Source: Mycolicibacterium anyangense | GTDB lineage: Bacteria > Actinomycetota > Actinomycetes > Mycobacteriales > Mycobacteriaceae | Length of the DNA: 64,000 bases | Direction: 5' to 3' | Assembly: GCF_010731855.1 (NCBI RefSeq) | Contig: NZ_AP022620.1 | Location: forward strand, 2,170,001-2,234,000 | Shown: one piece after another, positions 28,007-36,745 of the stretch | How the letters are laid out: each line of letters starts with the position of its first letter | Position numbering within the stretch: position 1 is the stretch's first letter | Notes under the pieces: model-generated | Told to the model about the DNA's origin: nothing | Databases searched by the model: none | Seen by the model: the letters and a program-made list of their open reading frames with translations, nothing else | Program-made: the position numbers and the translations under genes

Positions 28007-30562
28007 GTGCTTCCCAATCTCACTCGCAATGAGGCCATCGAGCGGGCTGCTCTGGTCACCGTCGACAACTACGCGATCGTCCTGGATCTGACCGATTCGG
28101 ACAAGACGTTCCGGTCGACGACCACCGTGACGTTCGAGGCGCTGCCCGGCTCGGACACCTACATCGACCTGGCCGCCGACGCCGTCCACAGCGCCACTCT
28201 CAACGGGCACCCGATCGACGTGTCCGGTTACGACGAGAACACCGGTATCCCGCTGCGCGGGCTGGCGAAGCAGAACACCCTGGTGGTCGAGGCCGACTGC
28301 CGCTACTCGAACACCGGTGAGGGCCTGCACCGTTTCGTCGACCCCGTCGACGACGAGGTCTACCTGTACTCGCAGTTCGAAACCGCCGACGCCAAGCGGA
28401 TGTTCGCCTGTTTCGACCAGCCCGACATCAAGGCCACCTACGACGTCACCGTCACCGCGCCCGCGCACTGGCAGGTGATCTCCAACGGGGCGACGGTGTC
28501 CGTTGAAGACGGTAAGCACACCTTCGCCACCACCCCGCGGATGAGCACCTACCTGGTCGCCCTGATCGCCGGACCGTACGCCCGCTGGGACGACGTGTAC
28601 GCCGACGAGCACGGCGAGATCCCGCTCGGCTTGTTCTGCCGGTCCTCGCTGGCGGAGTTCATGGACGCCGAGCGGTTGTTCACCGAGACCAAACAGGGCT
28701 TCGGCTTCTACCACCGCAACTTCGGGGTGCCGTACGCCTTCGGCAAGTACGACCAGCTGTTCGTGCCGGAGTTCAACGCCGGCGCCATGGAGAACGCCGG
28801 TGCGGTGACGTTCTTGGAGGACTACGTCTTCCGCTCCAAGGTGACCCGCTACAGCTACGAGCGCCGCGCCGAGACGGTGCTGCACGAGATGGCGCACATG
28901 TGGTTCGGCGACCTGGTCACCATGACGTGGTGGGACGATCTGTGGCTCAACGAGTCGTTCGCGACGTTCGCCTCGGTGCTGTGCCAGGCCGAGGCCACCG
29001 AGTACACCGAGGCCTGGACCACGTTCGCGAATGTGGAGAAGTCGTGGGCCTACCGGCAGGACCAGCTGCCGTCCACCCACCCGGTGGCCGCCGACATTCC
29101 GGACCTGCATGCCGTGGAGGTCAACTTCGACGGCATCACCTACGCCAAGGGCGCCAGCGTGCTCAAGCAGCTGGTGGCCTACGTCGGCCTCGAACACTTC
29201 CTGGCCGGGCTGCGCGACTACTTCCAGGCGCACGCCTTCGGCAACGCCACCTTCGACGACCTGCTGGGTGCGCTCGAGAAGGCCTCCGGCCGCGACCTGA
29301 GCGACTGGGGCCGCCAGTGGCTCAAGACCACCGGCCTGAACACGCTGCGCGCCGATTTCGACGTCGACGACGCCGGGCGCTTCACCCGTTTCGCGATCAC
29401 CCAGGGTGGCGCCAAGCCCGGCGCCGGCGAGACCCGGGTGCACCGGCTGGCGGTCGGCATCTACGACAACGACCCGACCACCGGCAAGCTGGTCCGGGTG
29501 CACCGCGAGGAGCTCGATGTCTCCGGCGAGATCACCGAAGTTCCAGCGCTGCAGGGTGTTTCGCGCGGGCAGCTGGTTCTGGTCAACGACGACGACCTGA
29601 CCTACTGCTCGATGCGGCTGGACCCGGAATCGTTGCGGGTCGCCATTGCCCGGATCGCCGACATCGCCGAACCGCTGCCCCGCACGCTGGTGTGGTCGGC
29701 GGCCTGGGAGATGACCCGCGACGCCGAGCTCAAGGCCCGTGATTTCGTGGCGCTGGTGATGAGCGGGGTGCAGGCCGAGACCGAGGTCGGGGTGGCCCAG
29801 CGGCTGCTGCTGCAGGCGCAGACCGCGCTGAACTCCTATGCCGAGCCGGGCTGGGCCAAGGAGATCGGCTGGCCGGCCTTCGGCGACCGGCTGCTGGATC
29901 TGGCCCGCGAGTCTGCCCCGGGCTCCGATCACCAGCTGGCGTTCGTCAATGCGCTGTGCACCTCGGTGTTGTCGCGCAACCATGTCGCGGTCCTGTCAAC
30001 GCTGCTGGACAACGAGCCGGCCGCGGTCAACCTGCCGGGCCTGGTGATCGACACCGATCTGCGCTGGCGCATCGTGACCGCGCTGGCCGCATCCGGTGAT
30101 CTCGACGCCGACGGTGCGGCCACACCGTTCATCGATGCCGAGGCGCAGCGCGACCCGACCGCCGCCGGTAAGCGGCAGGCGGCCGCCGCGGCTGCGGCCC
30201 GCCCGCAGGCGCAGGTCAAGGAGCAGGCCTGGCAGCAGGTCGTCGAGGACGACACCCTGGCCAACATCACCGCGCGCGCCATCATCGGCGGGTTCGCCCA
30301 GCCCGGGCAGGGGGCGGTGCTGGCGCCGTTCACCGCCCGCTACTTCGCGGCGATCCCCGGGGTGTGGGAGCGGCGATCCAGCGAGGTGGCCCAGACCGTG
30401 GTGGTGGGGCTGTACCCGTCGTGGGACATCAGCGCCGACGCGTTGGCGGCGGCCGACGAGTTCCTGGCCGGCGAGCTACCCGCCGCACTGCGCCGGCTGG
30501 TGCTGGAAGGCCGCGCCGGGGTCGAACGCTCGCTGAACGCGCGCGCCTTCGACGCGAGCTGA
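28007..30562 (+). CDS. pepN: Aminopeptidase N, M1 zinc metalloprotease
   Basis: 851 residues from GTG 28007 (MLPNLTRNEAIERA, matching actinobacterial PepN). Domains: N-terminal beta domain, thermolysin-like catalytic domain with the exopeptidase motif GAMEN and zinc motif His293-Glu294-x2-His297 plus Glu316 (LWLNE), and a C-terminal ERAP1-like helical domain. It trims N-terminal residues from peptides in the cytosol, plausibly finishing products of the Clp protease. The in-frame region before 28007 overlaps the divergent gene and is not coding. Confidence 0.96.
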   Translation: MLPNLTRNEAIERAALVTVDNYAIVLDLTDSDKTFRSTTTVTFEALPGSDTYIDLAADAVHSATLNGHPIDVSGYDENTGIPLRGLAKQNTLVVEADCRYSNTGEGLHRFVDPVDDEVYLYSQFETADAKRMFACFDQPDIKATYDVTVTAPAHWQVISNGATVSVEDGKHTFATTPRMSTYLVALIAGPYARWDDVYADEHGEIPLGLFCRSSLAEFMDAERLFTETKQGFGFYHRNFGVPYAFGKYDQLFVPEFNAGAMENAGAVTFLEDYVFRSKVTRYSYERRAETVLHEMAHMWFGDLVTMTWWDDLWLNESFATFASVLCQAEATEYTEAWTTFANVEKSWAYRQDQLPSTHPVAADIPDLHAVEVNFDGITYAKGASVLKQLVAYVGLEHFLAGLRDYFQAHAFGNATFDDLLGALEKASGRDLSDWGRQWLKTTGLNTLRADFDVDDAGRFTRFAITQGGAKPGAGETRVHRLAVGIYDNDPTTGKLVRVHREELDVSGEITEVPALQGVSRGQLVLVNDDDLTYCSMRLDPESLRVAIARIADIAEPLPRTLVWSAAWEMTRDAELKARDFVALVMSGVQAETEVGVAQRLLLQAQTALNSYAEPGWAKEIGWPAFGDRLLDLARESAPGSDHQLAFVNALCTSVLSRNHVAVLSTLLDNEPAAVNLPGLVIDTDLRWRIVTALAASGDLDADGAATPFIDAEAQRDPTAAGKRQAAAAAAARPQAQVKEQAWQQVVEDDTLANITARAIIGGFAQPGQGAVLAPFTARYFAAIPGVWERRSSEVAQTVVVGLYPSWDISADALAAADEFLAGELPAALRRLVLEGRAGVERSLNARAFDAS

Positions 30563-30585
30563 CGTCGCGCTGAGAAGATCGGGCC

Positions 30586-30948
30586 ATGGCGGCTCCCAAC
30601 AGTCGGCGAGCCCGCGCGGCGCGCAGGCGTACGCGCCGGGTGAAGGCTGCGGTCAACGACCTCACCGAGGAACAGTGGACGGCGCTCAAAGATGCCTGGA
30701 ATGGCTGCGCCTACTGCGGGGCCACCGGCACGCCGCTGCAACGTGACTGCGTGATGGCGATATCGCGCGGCGGGCGCTACACCCTGGACAACGTGGTGCC
30801 CGCCTGCGCGGCCTGCAATGCCAGCAAGTGCAATGACGAGGTCACCGCGTGGATGCGCCGCAAGCGGCTCGACGAACGGGCGTTCCTGGAGCGCTACGTG
30901 GCGATCAGGGCCGCGAGATCCCAGCCGACAACACCCGCACCGCACTGA
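30586..30948 (+). CDS. Small HNH-type protein with His-to-Cys change in the motif
   Basis: 120 residues; a basic N-terminus ([10 protein letters not shown]) is followed by an HNH fold with CAYCG (41-45) and [10 protein letters not shown] (72-81) zinc knuckles. In the usual DHVxPxSxGG strand the metal-activating histidine is replaced: the sequence reads [11 protein letters not shown] with Cys55. The N of HNH (Asn69) and the zinc cysteines are kept. It might bind DNA without cutting or use the cysteine. It follows pepN by 23 bases and overlaps the 3' end of the next, convergent gene by 44 bases. Confidence 0.8.
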   Translation: MAAPNSRRARAARRRTRRVKAAVNDLTEEQWTALKDAWNGCAYCGATGTPLQRDCVMAISRGGRYTLDNVVPACAACNASKCNDEVTAWMRRKRLDERAFLERYVAIRAARSQPTTPAPH

Positions 30949-31384
30949 TCAAGCCGTCGATGAGGTTGCCCTCCTGGAACGCACCGGCGGCAGCCGATAC
31001 ACCCAGCGGTGCGGCCGACTCGGCGCCACGGCCGCGCACATCGGCGCCGTAGACCACCTCGATGGCCCGCTGGTCGGGTGAAACAGCAAGCAGCACAGCA
31101 TTGTTGGGCGTCGGGACGTCGGCGAGCAGTTCCCGGGCCCGGGCCGCGGTGTCGGCACCCAGATCACCGATGTATACCGCGAAGCGAGCCTTGGACTGCC
31201 TGGTGCCGTACTTCAGGGCATCGTCGAGGGCTACCAGGTCCTTGATCGGGAACGGGTAGGTCACCGAAGGCACACCGGGTTGCGTCACACCGGAGAGCCG
31301 ACCGCTGGACGTCACCGCCCAACCGGCCGGCAGATTCGCCGGGTCGACGTGCGCCACCGCCGTGGAATGGTCACCACTTGCCAC
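30905..31384 (-). CDS. Conserved mycobacterial protein (Rv2468c-like, DUF5130-type)
   Basis: 159 residues from GTG 31382-31384, with GGGAGG upstream; longer forms start at 31420. It is an alpha/beta protein with [10 protein letters not shown] and [19 protein letters not shown] segments, suggestive of a TPM/DUF5130 fold. There is no signal peptide and no identifiable catalytic residue. It overlaps the upstream small membrane-protein gene by 14 bases, so the pair is coupled. The family name is from memory and uncertain. Confidence 0.65.
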   Translation of the reverse strand: MASGDHSTAVAHVDPANLPAGWAVTSSGRLSGVTQPGVPSVTYPFPIKDLVALDDALKYGTRQSKARFAVYIGDLGADTAARARELLADVPTPNNAVLLAVSPDQRAIEVVYGADVRGRGAESAAPLGVSAAAGAFQEGNLIDGLISAVRVLSAGISRP

Positions 31385-31610
31385 TTGCGCCACCTCCCAC
31401 ACTCGTCTCGTCCGAACCATGCCCGTGGTGTCCGCCGCCGGGAACGACCTCGTCGACGGCCGCCCACAGGATCGGTTCGTGCGTCCAGGGCTCGGAAAGC
31501 TGATAGGTGGCGGGGTGATTGCCCTTGCGGGGCAAGATCAGCGCGGCGAGTATCGCTACCACCAGCAGCGGGATCCCGCCCATCATCGAGTGAATGGCTG
31601 CAGTGCTCAC
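31371..31610 (-). CDS. Small membrane protein, probable aa3 cytochrome oxidase accessory subunit (CtaJ-like)
   Basis: 79 residues from GTG 31608-31610. One N-terminal membrane helix (~9-27, [17 protein letters not shown]), then a soluble region with [14 protein letters not shown] and a His/Gly-rich end (GGGHHGHG). Size, topology and location beside the Rv2468c-like gene fit a small subunit reported in the M. smegmatis bcc-aa3 supercomplex (MSMEG_469x products). The identity is recalled and not proven. Confidence 0.55.
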   Translation of the reverse strand: MSTAAIHSMMGGIPLLVVAILAALILPRKGNHPATYQLSEPWTHEPILWAAVDEVVPGGGHHGHGSDETSVGGGASGKW

Positions 31611-31629
31611 GGTTCAAACCGTAGCAGCG

Positions 31630-32262
31630 TCACGCAGCGCCCTCGTCGAGGTAACGCACCCACGCGGGGTCCAGCTCCTTGACCGTGCACAACAGCCGCC
31701 AGTGCTGGCCCTTGGGCGGCGTCGGCACCAAGCGCAGCGTCCAGCCCAACTCGGTCAGCAGCTTGTCGGCCTTGCGGTGATTGCACGCCGCGCACGCCGC
31801 GACGCAGTTCTCCCACGAGTGCTCGCCGCCGCGACTGCGCGGCACCACATGGTCGACGGTGTCGGCCTTGGATCCGCAGTACGCGCACCGGAACCGGTCG
31901 CGGTGCATGAGCGCGGCCCGGGTCATGGGGATCCGGGCCCGATAAGGCACCCGCACATAGGTCCGCAACCGGATCACCGAGGGCACCGCGATCGCCCGCG
32001 ACGCCGAATGGATGACGGGTCCACCCGGATCGTCGTGCACGACGTCGGCTTTTCCGCACAAAAGCATGATGACCGCGCGGCGCATCGGCAACGCGGTCAA
32101 CGGTTCGTAGGTTGAATTCAGCAGCAATACCCGGCGACGTCCCCACACTGAACCGTCAGCCGGGCCGGGTATGTGAGGGTCGGCGTGCAGGCCTGAGCCT
32201 GCGAGGGACCCGACGGTCCCCGCCGCGGCTCGGTGGCCGCGGTTCCGGTTGCGCTGCGACAT
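31630..32262 (-). CDS. HNH endonuclease (Rv2469c-like)
   Basis: 210 residues from ATG 32260-32262, with GGAGG 5 bases upstream. The HNH nuclease motif is canonical near the C-terminal third: [21 protein letters not shown] then [13 protein letters not shown] ~100-residue N-terminal domain ([17 protein letters not shown]) is typical of the widespread stand-alone HNH family. It is likely a metal-dependent DNA endonuclease; its biological role is unknown. It starts 130 bases from divergent glbO. Confidence 0.9.
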   Translation of the reverse strand: MSQRNRNRGHRAAAGTVGSLAGSGLHADPHIPGPADGSVWGRRRVLLLNSTYEPLTALPMRRAVIMLLCGKADVVHDDPGGPVIHSASRAIAVPSVIRLRTYVRVPYRARIPMTRAALMHRDRFRCAYCGSKADTVDHVVPRSRGGEHSWENCVAACAACNHRKADKLLTELGWTLRLVPTPPKGQHWRLLCTVKELDPAWVRYLDEGAA

Positions 32263-32392
32263 GCGTCCTCCGCGAACCAGTGCACCACGGATCGGCCGCG
32301 AGCGCACGGCAATTTGGCCTGTGTTCGCAGGTCGAATCCGTGAACATCGGGTGACGTCGGCTCCGGCCGGGTGCCACGGTCACAATGGTGGG

Positions 32393-32788
32393 GTGCCCGA
32401 AGACCCGCAGACGTTCTACGACGCGGTGGGTGGTGCCGCAACGTTCCGCACGATCGTGTCCCGGTTCTACGAGCTGGTTCGTGAGGACGAGGTGCTGCTG
32501 CCGCTGTATCCCGAAGATGAACTCGATGCCGCCGAAGATCGGCTGCGGATGTTCCTGGAGCAGTATTGGGGAGGGCCGCGTACCTACTCCGAGCTGCGCG
32601 GACACCCCCGGCTGCGGATGCGCCACGTGCCGTTCACGATCGGGTTCATCGAGCGCGACGCCTGGCTGCGATGCATGCACACCGCGGTGGCCTCGATCGA
32701 TTCGCAGACCATGGACGACGAGCATCGCCGCGAATTGCTGGCGTATCTGGATATGGCGGCCAACTCGATGGTCAACTCCCCGTTCTGA
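32393..32788 (+). CDS. glbO: Truncated haemoglobin O
   Basis: 131 residues from GTG 32393. The core FYDAVGG ... [12 protein letters not shown] ... [13 protein letters not shown] ... [12 protein letters not shown] is the group II truncated globin signature, with proximal His in the RMRH segment, distal TrpG8 (DAW) and TyrB10/TyrCD1 residues. It binds O2 very tightly and may detoxify NO or assist the respiratory chain. A conserved mycobacterial gene; the neighbouring CtaJ-like subunit is in keeping with a respiratory link. Confidence 0.96.
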   Translation: MPEDPQTFYDAVGGAATFRTIVSRFYELVREDEVLLPLYPEDELDAAEDRLRMFLEQYWGGPRTYSELRGHPRLRMRHVPFTIGFIERDAWLRCMHTAVASIDSQTMDDEHRRELLAYLDMAANSMVNSPF

Positions 32789-32793
32789 GCCCG

Positions 32794-32811
32794 CCGACGC
32801 GCTACCGTCGG
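32794..32811. other. Inverted repeat between glbO and TetR gene
   Basis: CCGACG and CGTCGG flank a 6-base spacer, 5 bases after the glbO stop and 29 bases before the TetR start. It could be a weak terminator or the TetR protein's operator; the sequence does not decide. Confidence 0.35.
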
Positions 32812-32839
32812 ATCGGGGGTGTGGAAAGGGGGTCAGCCC

Positions 32840-33496
32840 ATGGCACGTCAAGCGCGGGCCGAGGCGACCAGGAAGAAGATCATCGACACCGCAGTCGAGT
32901 TGTTCATCGACCTTGGCTACGGCGAGACGGGGCTCGCCGAGATCCTGCAGCGCGCTGATGTCACCAAGGGCGCCTTCTACTACCACTTCGACTCCAAAGA
33001 AGCCGTTGCGGCCGCGATCATCGACAGCACGTTCCACACGTTCGCCGAGGTCTCCACGGCCATCATCGAGTCCTCGTCGCCGGCGTTGGAGAACATCATC
33101 CGAGCGACGTTCGCCGTCGCCGACCTGACCGGCACCGATCGCACCATTGCCGCAGGCAAGATGCTGGCGCAGTCCTTGACCCAGGTCAGCGACCGCGGTC
33201 CGAAGGCGTTCCTGGACTGGACCGCGCTCTTCGTCGGCCAGGTGTGCGAGGCCCTCGGCCGCGACGGCCTCGGCGGCGACCTCAACCCCGAGGATGTCGG
33301 CGAAACCATCTGGGTGACCACGCTGGGGTCGCACCTGCTATCCGACGCCATCGGTGACGACGTCCTGGCTCGGCTGGCCCGAATCTGGCGGGTACTGCTC
33401 GGCGCGATCGTGCGCCAGGAGTCGCTACCGTACTTCCGCGATTTCGTGGCACGGACCCACCAGGCCTACGCGGATACGCCGATCACGGCACAATGA
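32840..33496 (+). CDS. TetR-family regulator (ScbR/gamma-butyrolactone-receptor-like)
   Basis: 218 residues from ATG 32840 (AAAGGGGG 9 bases upstream). The N-terminal helix-turn-helix (~10-55) reads GYGETGLAEILQRADVTKGA then FYYHFDSKEAV, as in ScbR/ArpA-type autoregulator receptors. The rest is a helical ligand-binding domain. It sits between glbO and the alpha-glucosidase gene, with only 6 bases to the latter, so it may control an aglA operon. Ligand unknown. This gene is not present at this place in M. tuberculosis as I recall it. Confidence 0.85.
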   Translation: MARQARAEATRKKIIDTAVELFIDLGYGETGLAEILQRADVTKGAFYYHFDSKEAVAAAIIDSTFHTFAEVSTAIIESSSPALENIIRATFAVADLTGTDRTIAAGKMLAQSLTQVSDRGPKAFLDWTALFVGQVCEALGRDGLGGDLNPEDVGETIWVTTLGSHLLSDAIGDDVLARLARIWRVLLGAIVRQESLPYFRDFVARTHQAYADTPITAQ

Positions 33497-33502
33497 GAGA
33501 GC

Positions 33503-35053
33503 GTGACCGCTGAACCGAATTGGTGGACGAACGCGATCTTCTATCAGGTCTACCCCCGGTCGTTCGCTGACAGTGACGGCGACGGCGTGGGTGACCTCGA
33601 CGGTGTGGTGGCCCACCTGGACCATCTCAGCGCACTCGGAGTCGATGCGATCTGGCTGAACCCGGTGATGGTGTCCCCGATGGCCGATCACGGCTATGAC
33701 GTGGCCGACCCGCGTGATGTGGACCCATTGTTCGGCGGGCTGGGCGCACTGGAGCGCCTGATCAGCGGCGCGCACGAGCGCGGCATCCGGGTGACCATGG
33801 ATTTGGTGCCCAATCACACCAGCTCCCAGCACAGTTGGTTTCAGGCCGCGCTGGCGGCTGCGCCGGGAAGCCCGGAGCGGGCGCGCTACATCTTCCGCGA
33901 CTCGGACTCGGACGGCGAGCCGCCGAACAACTGGGTGTCGGTGTTCGGTGGGCCGGCCTGGACCCGGGTGCCCGACGGTCAGTGGTACCTGCACCTGTTC
34001 GACTCCGAACAGCCCGATCTCAACTGGGACAACCCCGAGGTGTTCGAGGATCTGGAGAAGACGCTGCGGTTCTGGCTCGACCGCGGGGTCGACGGGTTCC
34101 GCATCGACGTCGCACACGGGATGTCCAAGCCGCCGGGGCTGCCGGATATGAGCAATCCCAATGTCGAGATGCTCACGTCGCAGGACGACGATCCCCGGTT
34201 CAACCACGAGGGTGTGCATGACATCCACCGGGGCATCCGTTCGGTGCTCGACGACTATCCGCATGCGGTGACGATCGGCGAGATCTGGGTGTTCGACAAC
34301 GAGGACTTCGCCAAGTATCTGCGGCCGGATGAGTTGCACATGGGCTTCAACTTCCGGTTGGTGCGGGCCGATTTCGACGCGGTCAGCGTGCACGGCGCGA
34401 TCGAGAATGCCCTGGCGGCAGCCTCTTTAGCGGATGCCAGCCCGACGTGGACGCTGTCCAACCACGACGTGGATCGGGAGGTGAGCCGCTACGGTGGCGG
34501 CGCGGTCGGCCTGGCACGGGCCAAGGCGATGGCCATGGTGATGCTGGCGCTGCCCGGAGCGGTGTTCCTCTACAACGGTGAGGAGCTGGGGCTACCGAAC
34601 GTCGAGCTGCCCGACGAGGTGTTGCAGGACCCGGTGTGGGAACGCTCGGGCCAGACCGAACGGGGCCGCGACGGTTGCCGGGTTCCGCTGCCGTGGTCGG
34701 GAACCACTCCCCCGTATGGGTTTTCGTCCAATCCCAACACCTGGTTGCCGATGCCAACGGACTGGGCGACGTTGACGGTACAACATCAGGACGCCGACCC
34801 CGACTCCACGCTGGCGCTGTTCCGCACGATCCTCGGATTGCGGCGCAACGCATTCCACGTCACCGAGAACGACGTGGAGTGGCTGGAGCTGGGCTCCGAT
34901 GTGCTGGCGTTCTTCTCCGGGGGGGTGCTCTGTGTGCTGAACACCTCGGACACGGCGGTGGCACTGCCCGCCGGGACCGTCATCGCCGCCAGCGCACCGA
35001 CCGACGACGGCCGGCTGCAACCGAATTCGGCGGCCTGGGTCCAACCGGCCTAG
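33503..35053 (+). CDS. aglA: GH13 alpha-glucosidase / oligo-1,6-glucosidase
   Basis: 516 residues from GTG 33503. A (beta/alpha)8 barrel with conserved regions: [18 protein letters not shown] with nucleophile Asp202, TIGEIW with acid/base Glu260, and LSNHDVDRE with transition-state Asp322. A small C-terminal beta domain follows. It hydrolyses terminal alpha-1,4 or 1,6 glucosides of maltodextrins and isomaltose-like sugars in the cytosol. It is in an operon with the TetR gene just upstream. Stops interlock with the convergent DUF1345 gene in CTAG (35050-35053). Confidence 0.93.
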   Translation: MTAEPNWWTNAIFYQVYPRSFADSDGDGVGDLDGVVAHLDHLSALGVDAIWLNPVMVSPMADHGYDVADPRDVDPLFGGLGALERLISGAHERGIRVTMDLVPNHTSSQHSWFQAALAAAPGSPERARYIFRDSDSDGEPPNNWVSVFGGPAWTRVPDGQWYLHLFDSEQPDLNWDNPEVFEDLEKTLRFWLDRGVDGFRIDVAHGMSKPPGLPDMSNPNVEMLTSQDDDPRFNHEGVHDIHRGIRSVLDDYPHAVTIGEIWVFDNEDFAKYLRPDELHMGFNFRLVRADFDAVSVHGAIENALAAASLADASPTWTLSNHDVDREVSRYGGGAVGLARAKAMAMVMLALPGAVFLYNGEELGLPNVELPDEVLQDPVWERSGQTERGRDGCRVPLPWSGTTPPYGFSSNPNTWLPMPTDWATLTVQHQDADPDSTLALFRTILGLRRNAFHVTENDVEWLELGSDVLAFFSGGVLCVLNTSDTAVALPAGTVIAASAPTDDGRLQPNSAAWVQPA

Positions 35054-35688
35054 CCCGACGAGGACACCACGTTCACCACGGAGGCGATGATCATCGTCCC
35101 GAAGACGAAGGACAGCAGGCCGTGGGCAAGGGCGGTCTTGCGCATTCGCCTGCTGGTCAGGTTGGTGTCGGAGATGGCAAAGCTCATGCCGACCGCGAAC
35201 GCGACGTAGAAGAAGTCGGAATAGCTGGGCCGGTCATGGTCGTCGGGATCGTTGAAGTCGATCCCGCCCGGATGCACGCTGTCGAAGTAGTGCTTGGCGT
35301 AGATCAGGGCGAACAGGGTGTGGATGGTCAGCCAGGACAGCACGATCGCACCCACGGCCAGCCAGCCGGCGGCCAGGTCATCGGTGCGGTGCAGCAGAAC
35401 CCCGACGCCGGCCAGGCTGGCCAGCGCACCACCGAGGATCAGGGTGATGACGGCGACGTGCCCGGGCTGCTCGCTGCCGGCATGGGAGGCGGTGCGCCGA
35501 TGGTCCATCGGCCACAGCAGGCTCCACGTCCAGCCGGTGAACGTCAGCGCCAGGGCACTCCAGCCGGCCAGCAGCGACAAGGCTCCGGCGCGGTCCCACA
35601 TCACGGCCGTGACGGCAGCGCCGGCCGCGGTCCCGACCGCGACTCGGGCCACCGGGCGGCCCCAGAAGGGCAGTCTGCCCGTGTTCAT
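35050..35688 (-). CDS. DUF1345 integral membrane protein
   Basis: 212 residues from ATG 35686-35688 ([10 protein letters not shown]). About five to six membrane helices; the segment around [21 protein letters not shown] is characteristic of DUF1345 proteins, followed by a last helix near the end. Function unknown. Its ATG overlaps the stop of the upstream gene (ATGA at 35685-35688), so it belongs to the 36745-35050 minus-strand operon. Confidence 0.85.
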   Translation of the reverse strand: MNTGRLPFWGRPVARVAVGTAAGAAVTAVMWDRAGALSLLAGWSALALTFTGWTWSLLWPMDHRRTASHAGSEQPGHVAVITLILGGALASLAGVGVLLHRTDDLAAGWLAVGAIVLSWLTIHTLFALIYAKHYFDSVHPGGIDFNDPDDHDRPSYSDFFYVAFAVGMSFAISDTNLTSRRMRKTALAHGLLSFVFGTMIIASVVNVVSSSG

Positions 35689-36320
35689 CGCAGCACCAGC
35701 GCCGGGTCGCCGCGACGGCGGAACACCGACCCGAACCGGGCGTCGATGCGCAGCCACGCCGGTAGCATCCGAACCCGCACGATCTCCTCCGCGGACGGCG
35801 ACTCCGGCACGAAACCCATTGCGGTCAGGGCAAACACACACCGCATCGGCACTCCGGCCAGCACATCGCCGGAACTGACCTGCAGCACGTCCTGGTCGAG
35901 CAGCGAAGCGGGCGGCCCGTGGGCACTGCCCTGATCCCTGGCCAGTTCGGCTCCGCGGCGGGCGAGATCGACCAGCACCGCGGCCGGCACGTCGTCCAGG
36001 TGGACGAAGCCGGTGTCCGGCGGCAGCACACCGCGCCAGGCGGAGTCCATCGGGAAGCCGGTGTCGATCTGCCCGGCCGCGTCGGCCTGCTGCAGGCCGC
36101 GCGCCAATTGATCTGCGGCACAGGACATATCGGGGGGACTCACCGCACCGGCGACCACCCGCACCGCCAGCACGTCCAGACCGGTACCCACCCAGGCAGC
36201 CACCAGCCCGTCGGCACGCTGCCGCAGCCGCACCACCGCCGCCTCGTCCAGGCGCAGTGCCCGTTCGACGAAGGCACCCAGGTCATTGCGCTGCACCGGG
36301 TCGGCAATGAGCAGGCTCAT
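35685..36320 (-). CDS. Conserved hypothetical protein (Rv2474c-like)
   Basis: 211 residues from ATG 36318-36320. Soluble, Ala/Asp/Arg-rich, mixed helical content, no signal peptide, no membrane helix and no catalytic motif that I recognise. It is locked between a thioesterase and a DUF1345 gene by 4-base ATGA overlaps at both ends, so stoichiometric production with them is expected. Its position corresponds to M. tuberculosis Rv2474c. Confidence 0.8.
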   Translation of the reverse strand: MSLLIADPVQRNDLGAFVERALRLDEAAVVRLRQRADGLVAAWVGTGLDVLAVRVVAGAVSPPDMSCAADQLARGLQQADAAGQIDTGFPMDSAWRGVLPPDTGFVHLDDVPAAVLVDLARRGAELARDQGSAHGPPASLLDQDVLQVSSGDVLAGVPMRCVFALTAMGFVPESPSAEEIVRVRMLPAWLRIDARFGSVFRRRGDPALVLR

Positions 36321-36745
36321 CGCAGGTAGCGCTGCAGGTACTCCCGGTGCGTCGGCGAGAGCCGGACCAGTCGCTGCTCCTCGATATGCACCGCCGCCAG
36401 TTGAGTTTCGGCGATCACCGCCGGACGGGAATCGGGATCGGCACCGACCGAGCGCACTTCGTAGCCCAGGGTGAAGTCCACCGCCCGCAGCCGTTTGGTC
36501 CACATGGTCACCTGCAGCGGTGAATCCACCAGCCGCAGTTGACCTTTGTAGAGCACCTGGACCTCGTGGATGAGCAGGCCGATGGTGGTGATGTCCTCGG
36601 CGAAGGGCTCGCGCAGAAAGTCCACCCGCGCCTCTTCCAGGATCGTCACCATGGTGGCGTGGTTGATGTGCTGGTACATGTCGATGTCGGACCAGCGGAC
36701 GTGCACCCCGGTGGTGAAGCCGTTACCCACTTGTTCCTGTTCCAC
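36317..36745 (-). CDS. Hotdog-fold acyl-CoA thioesterase
   Basis: 142 residues. The 4-hydroxybenzoyl-CoA thioesterase/YbgC-type motif is [17 protein letters not shown], with the catalytic Asp in DIDMYQHIN, followed by the long central helix ([12 protein letters not shown]). It hydrolyses acyl-CoA thioesters; the acyl group is unknown. First gene of a three-gene operon; its start overlaps the 3' end of the giant GDH gene by 23 bases, so it may be co-transcribed from gdh. Confidence 0.88.
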   Translation of the reverse strand: MEQEQVGNGFTTGVHVRWSDIDMYQHINHATMVTILEEARVDFLREPFAEDITTIGLLIHEVQVLYKGQLRLVDSPLQVTMWTKRLRAVDFTLGYEVRSVGADPDSRPAVIAETQLAAVHIEEQRLVRLSPTHREYLQRYLR

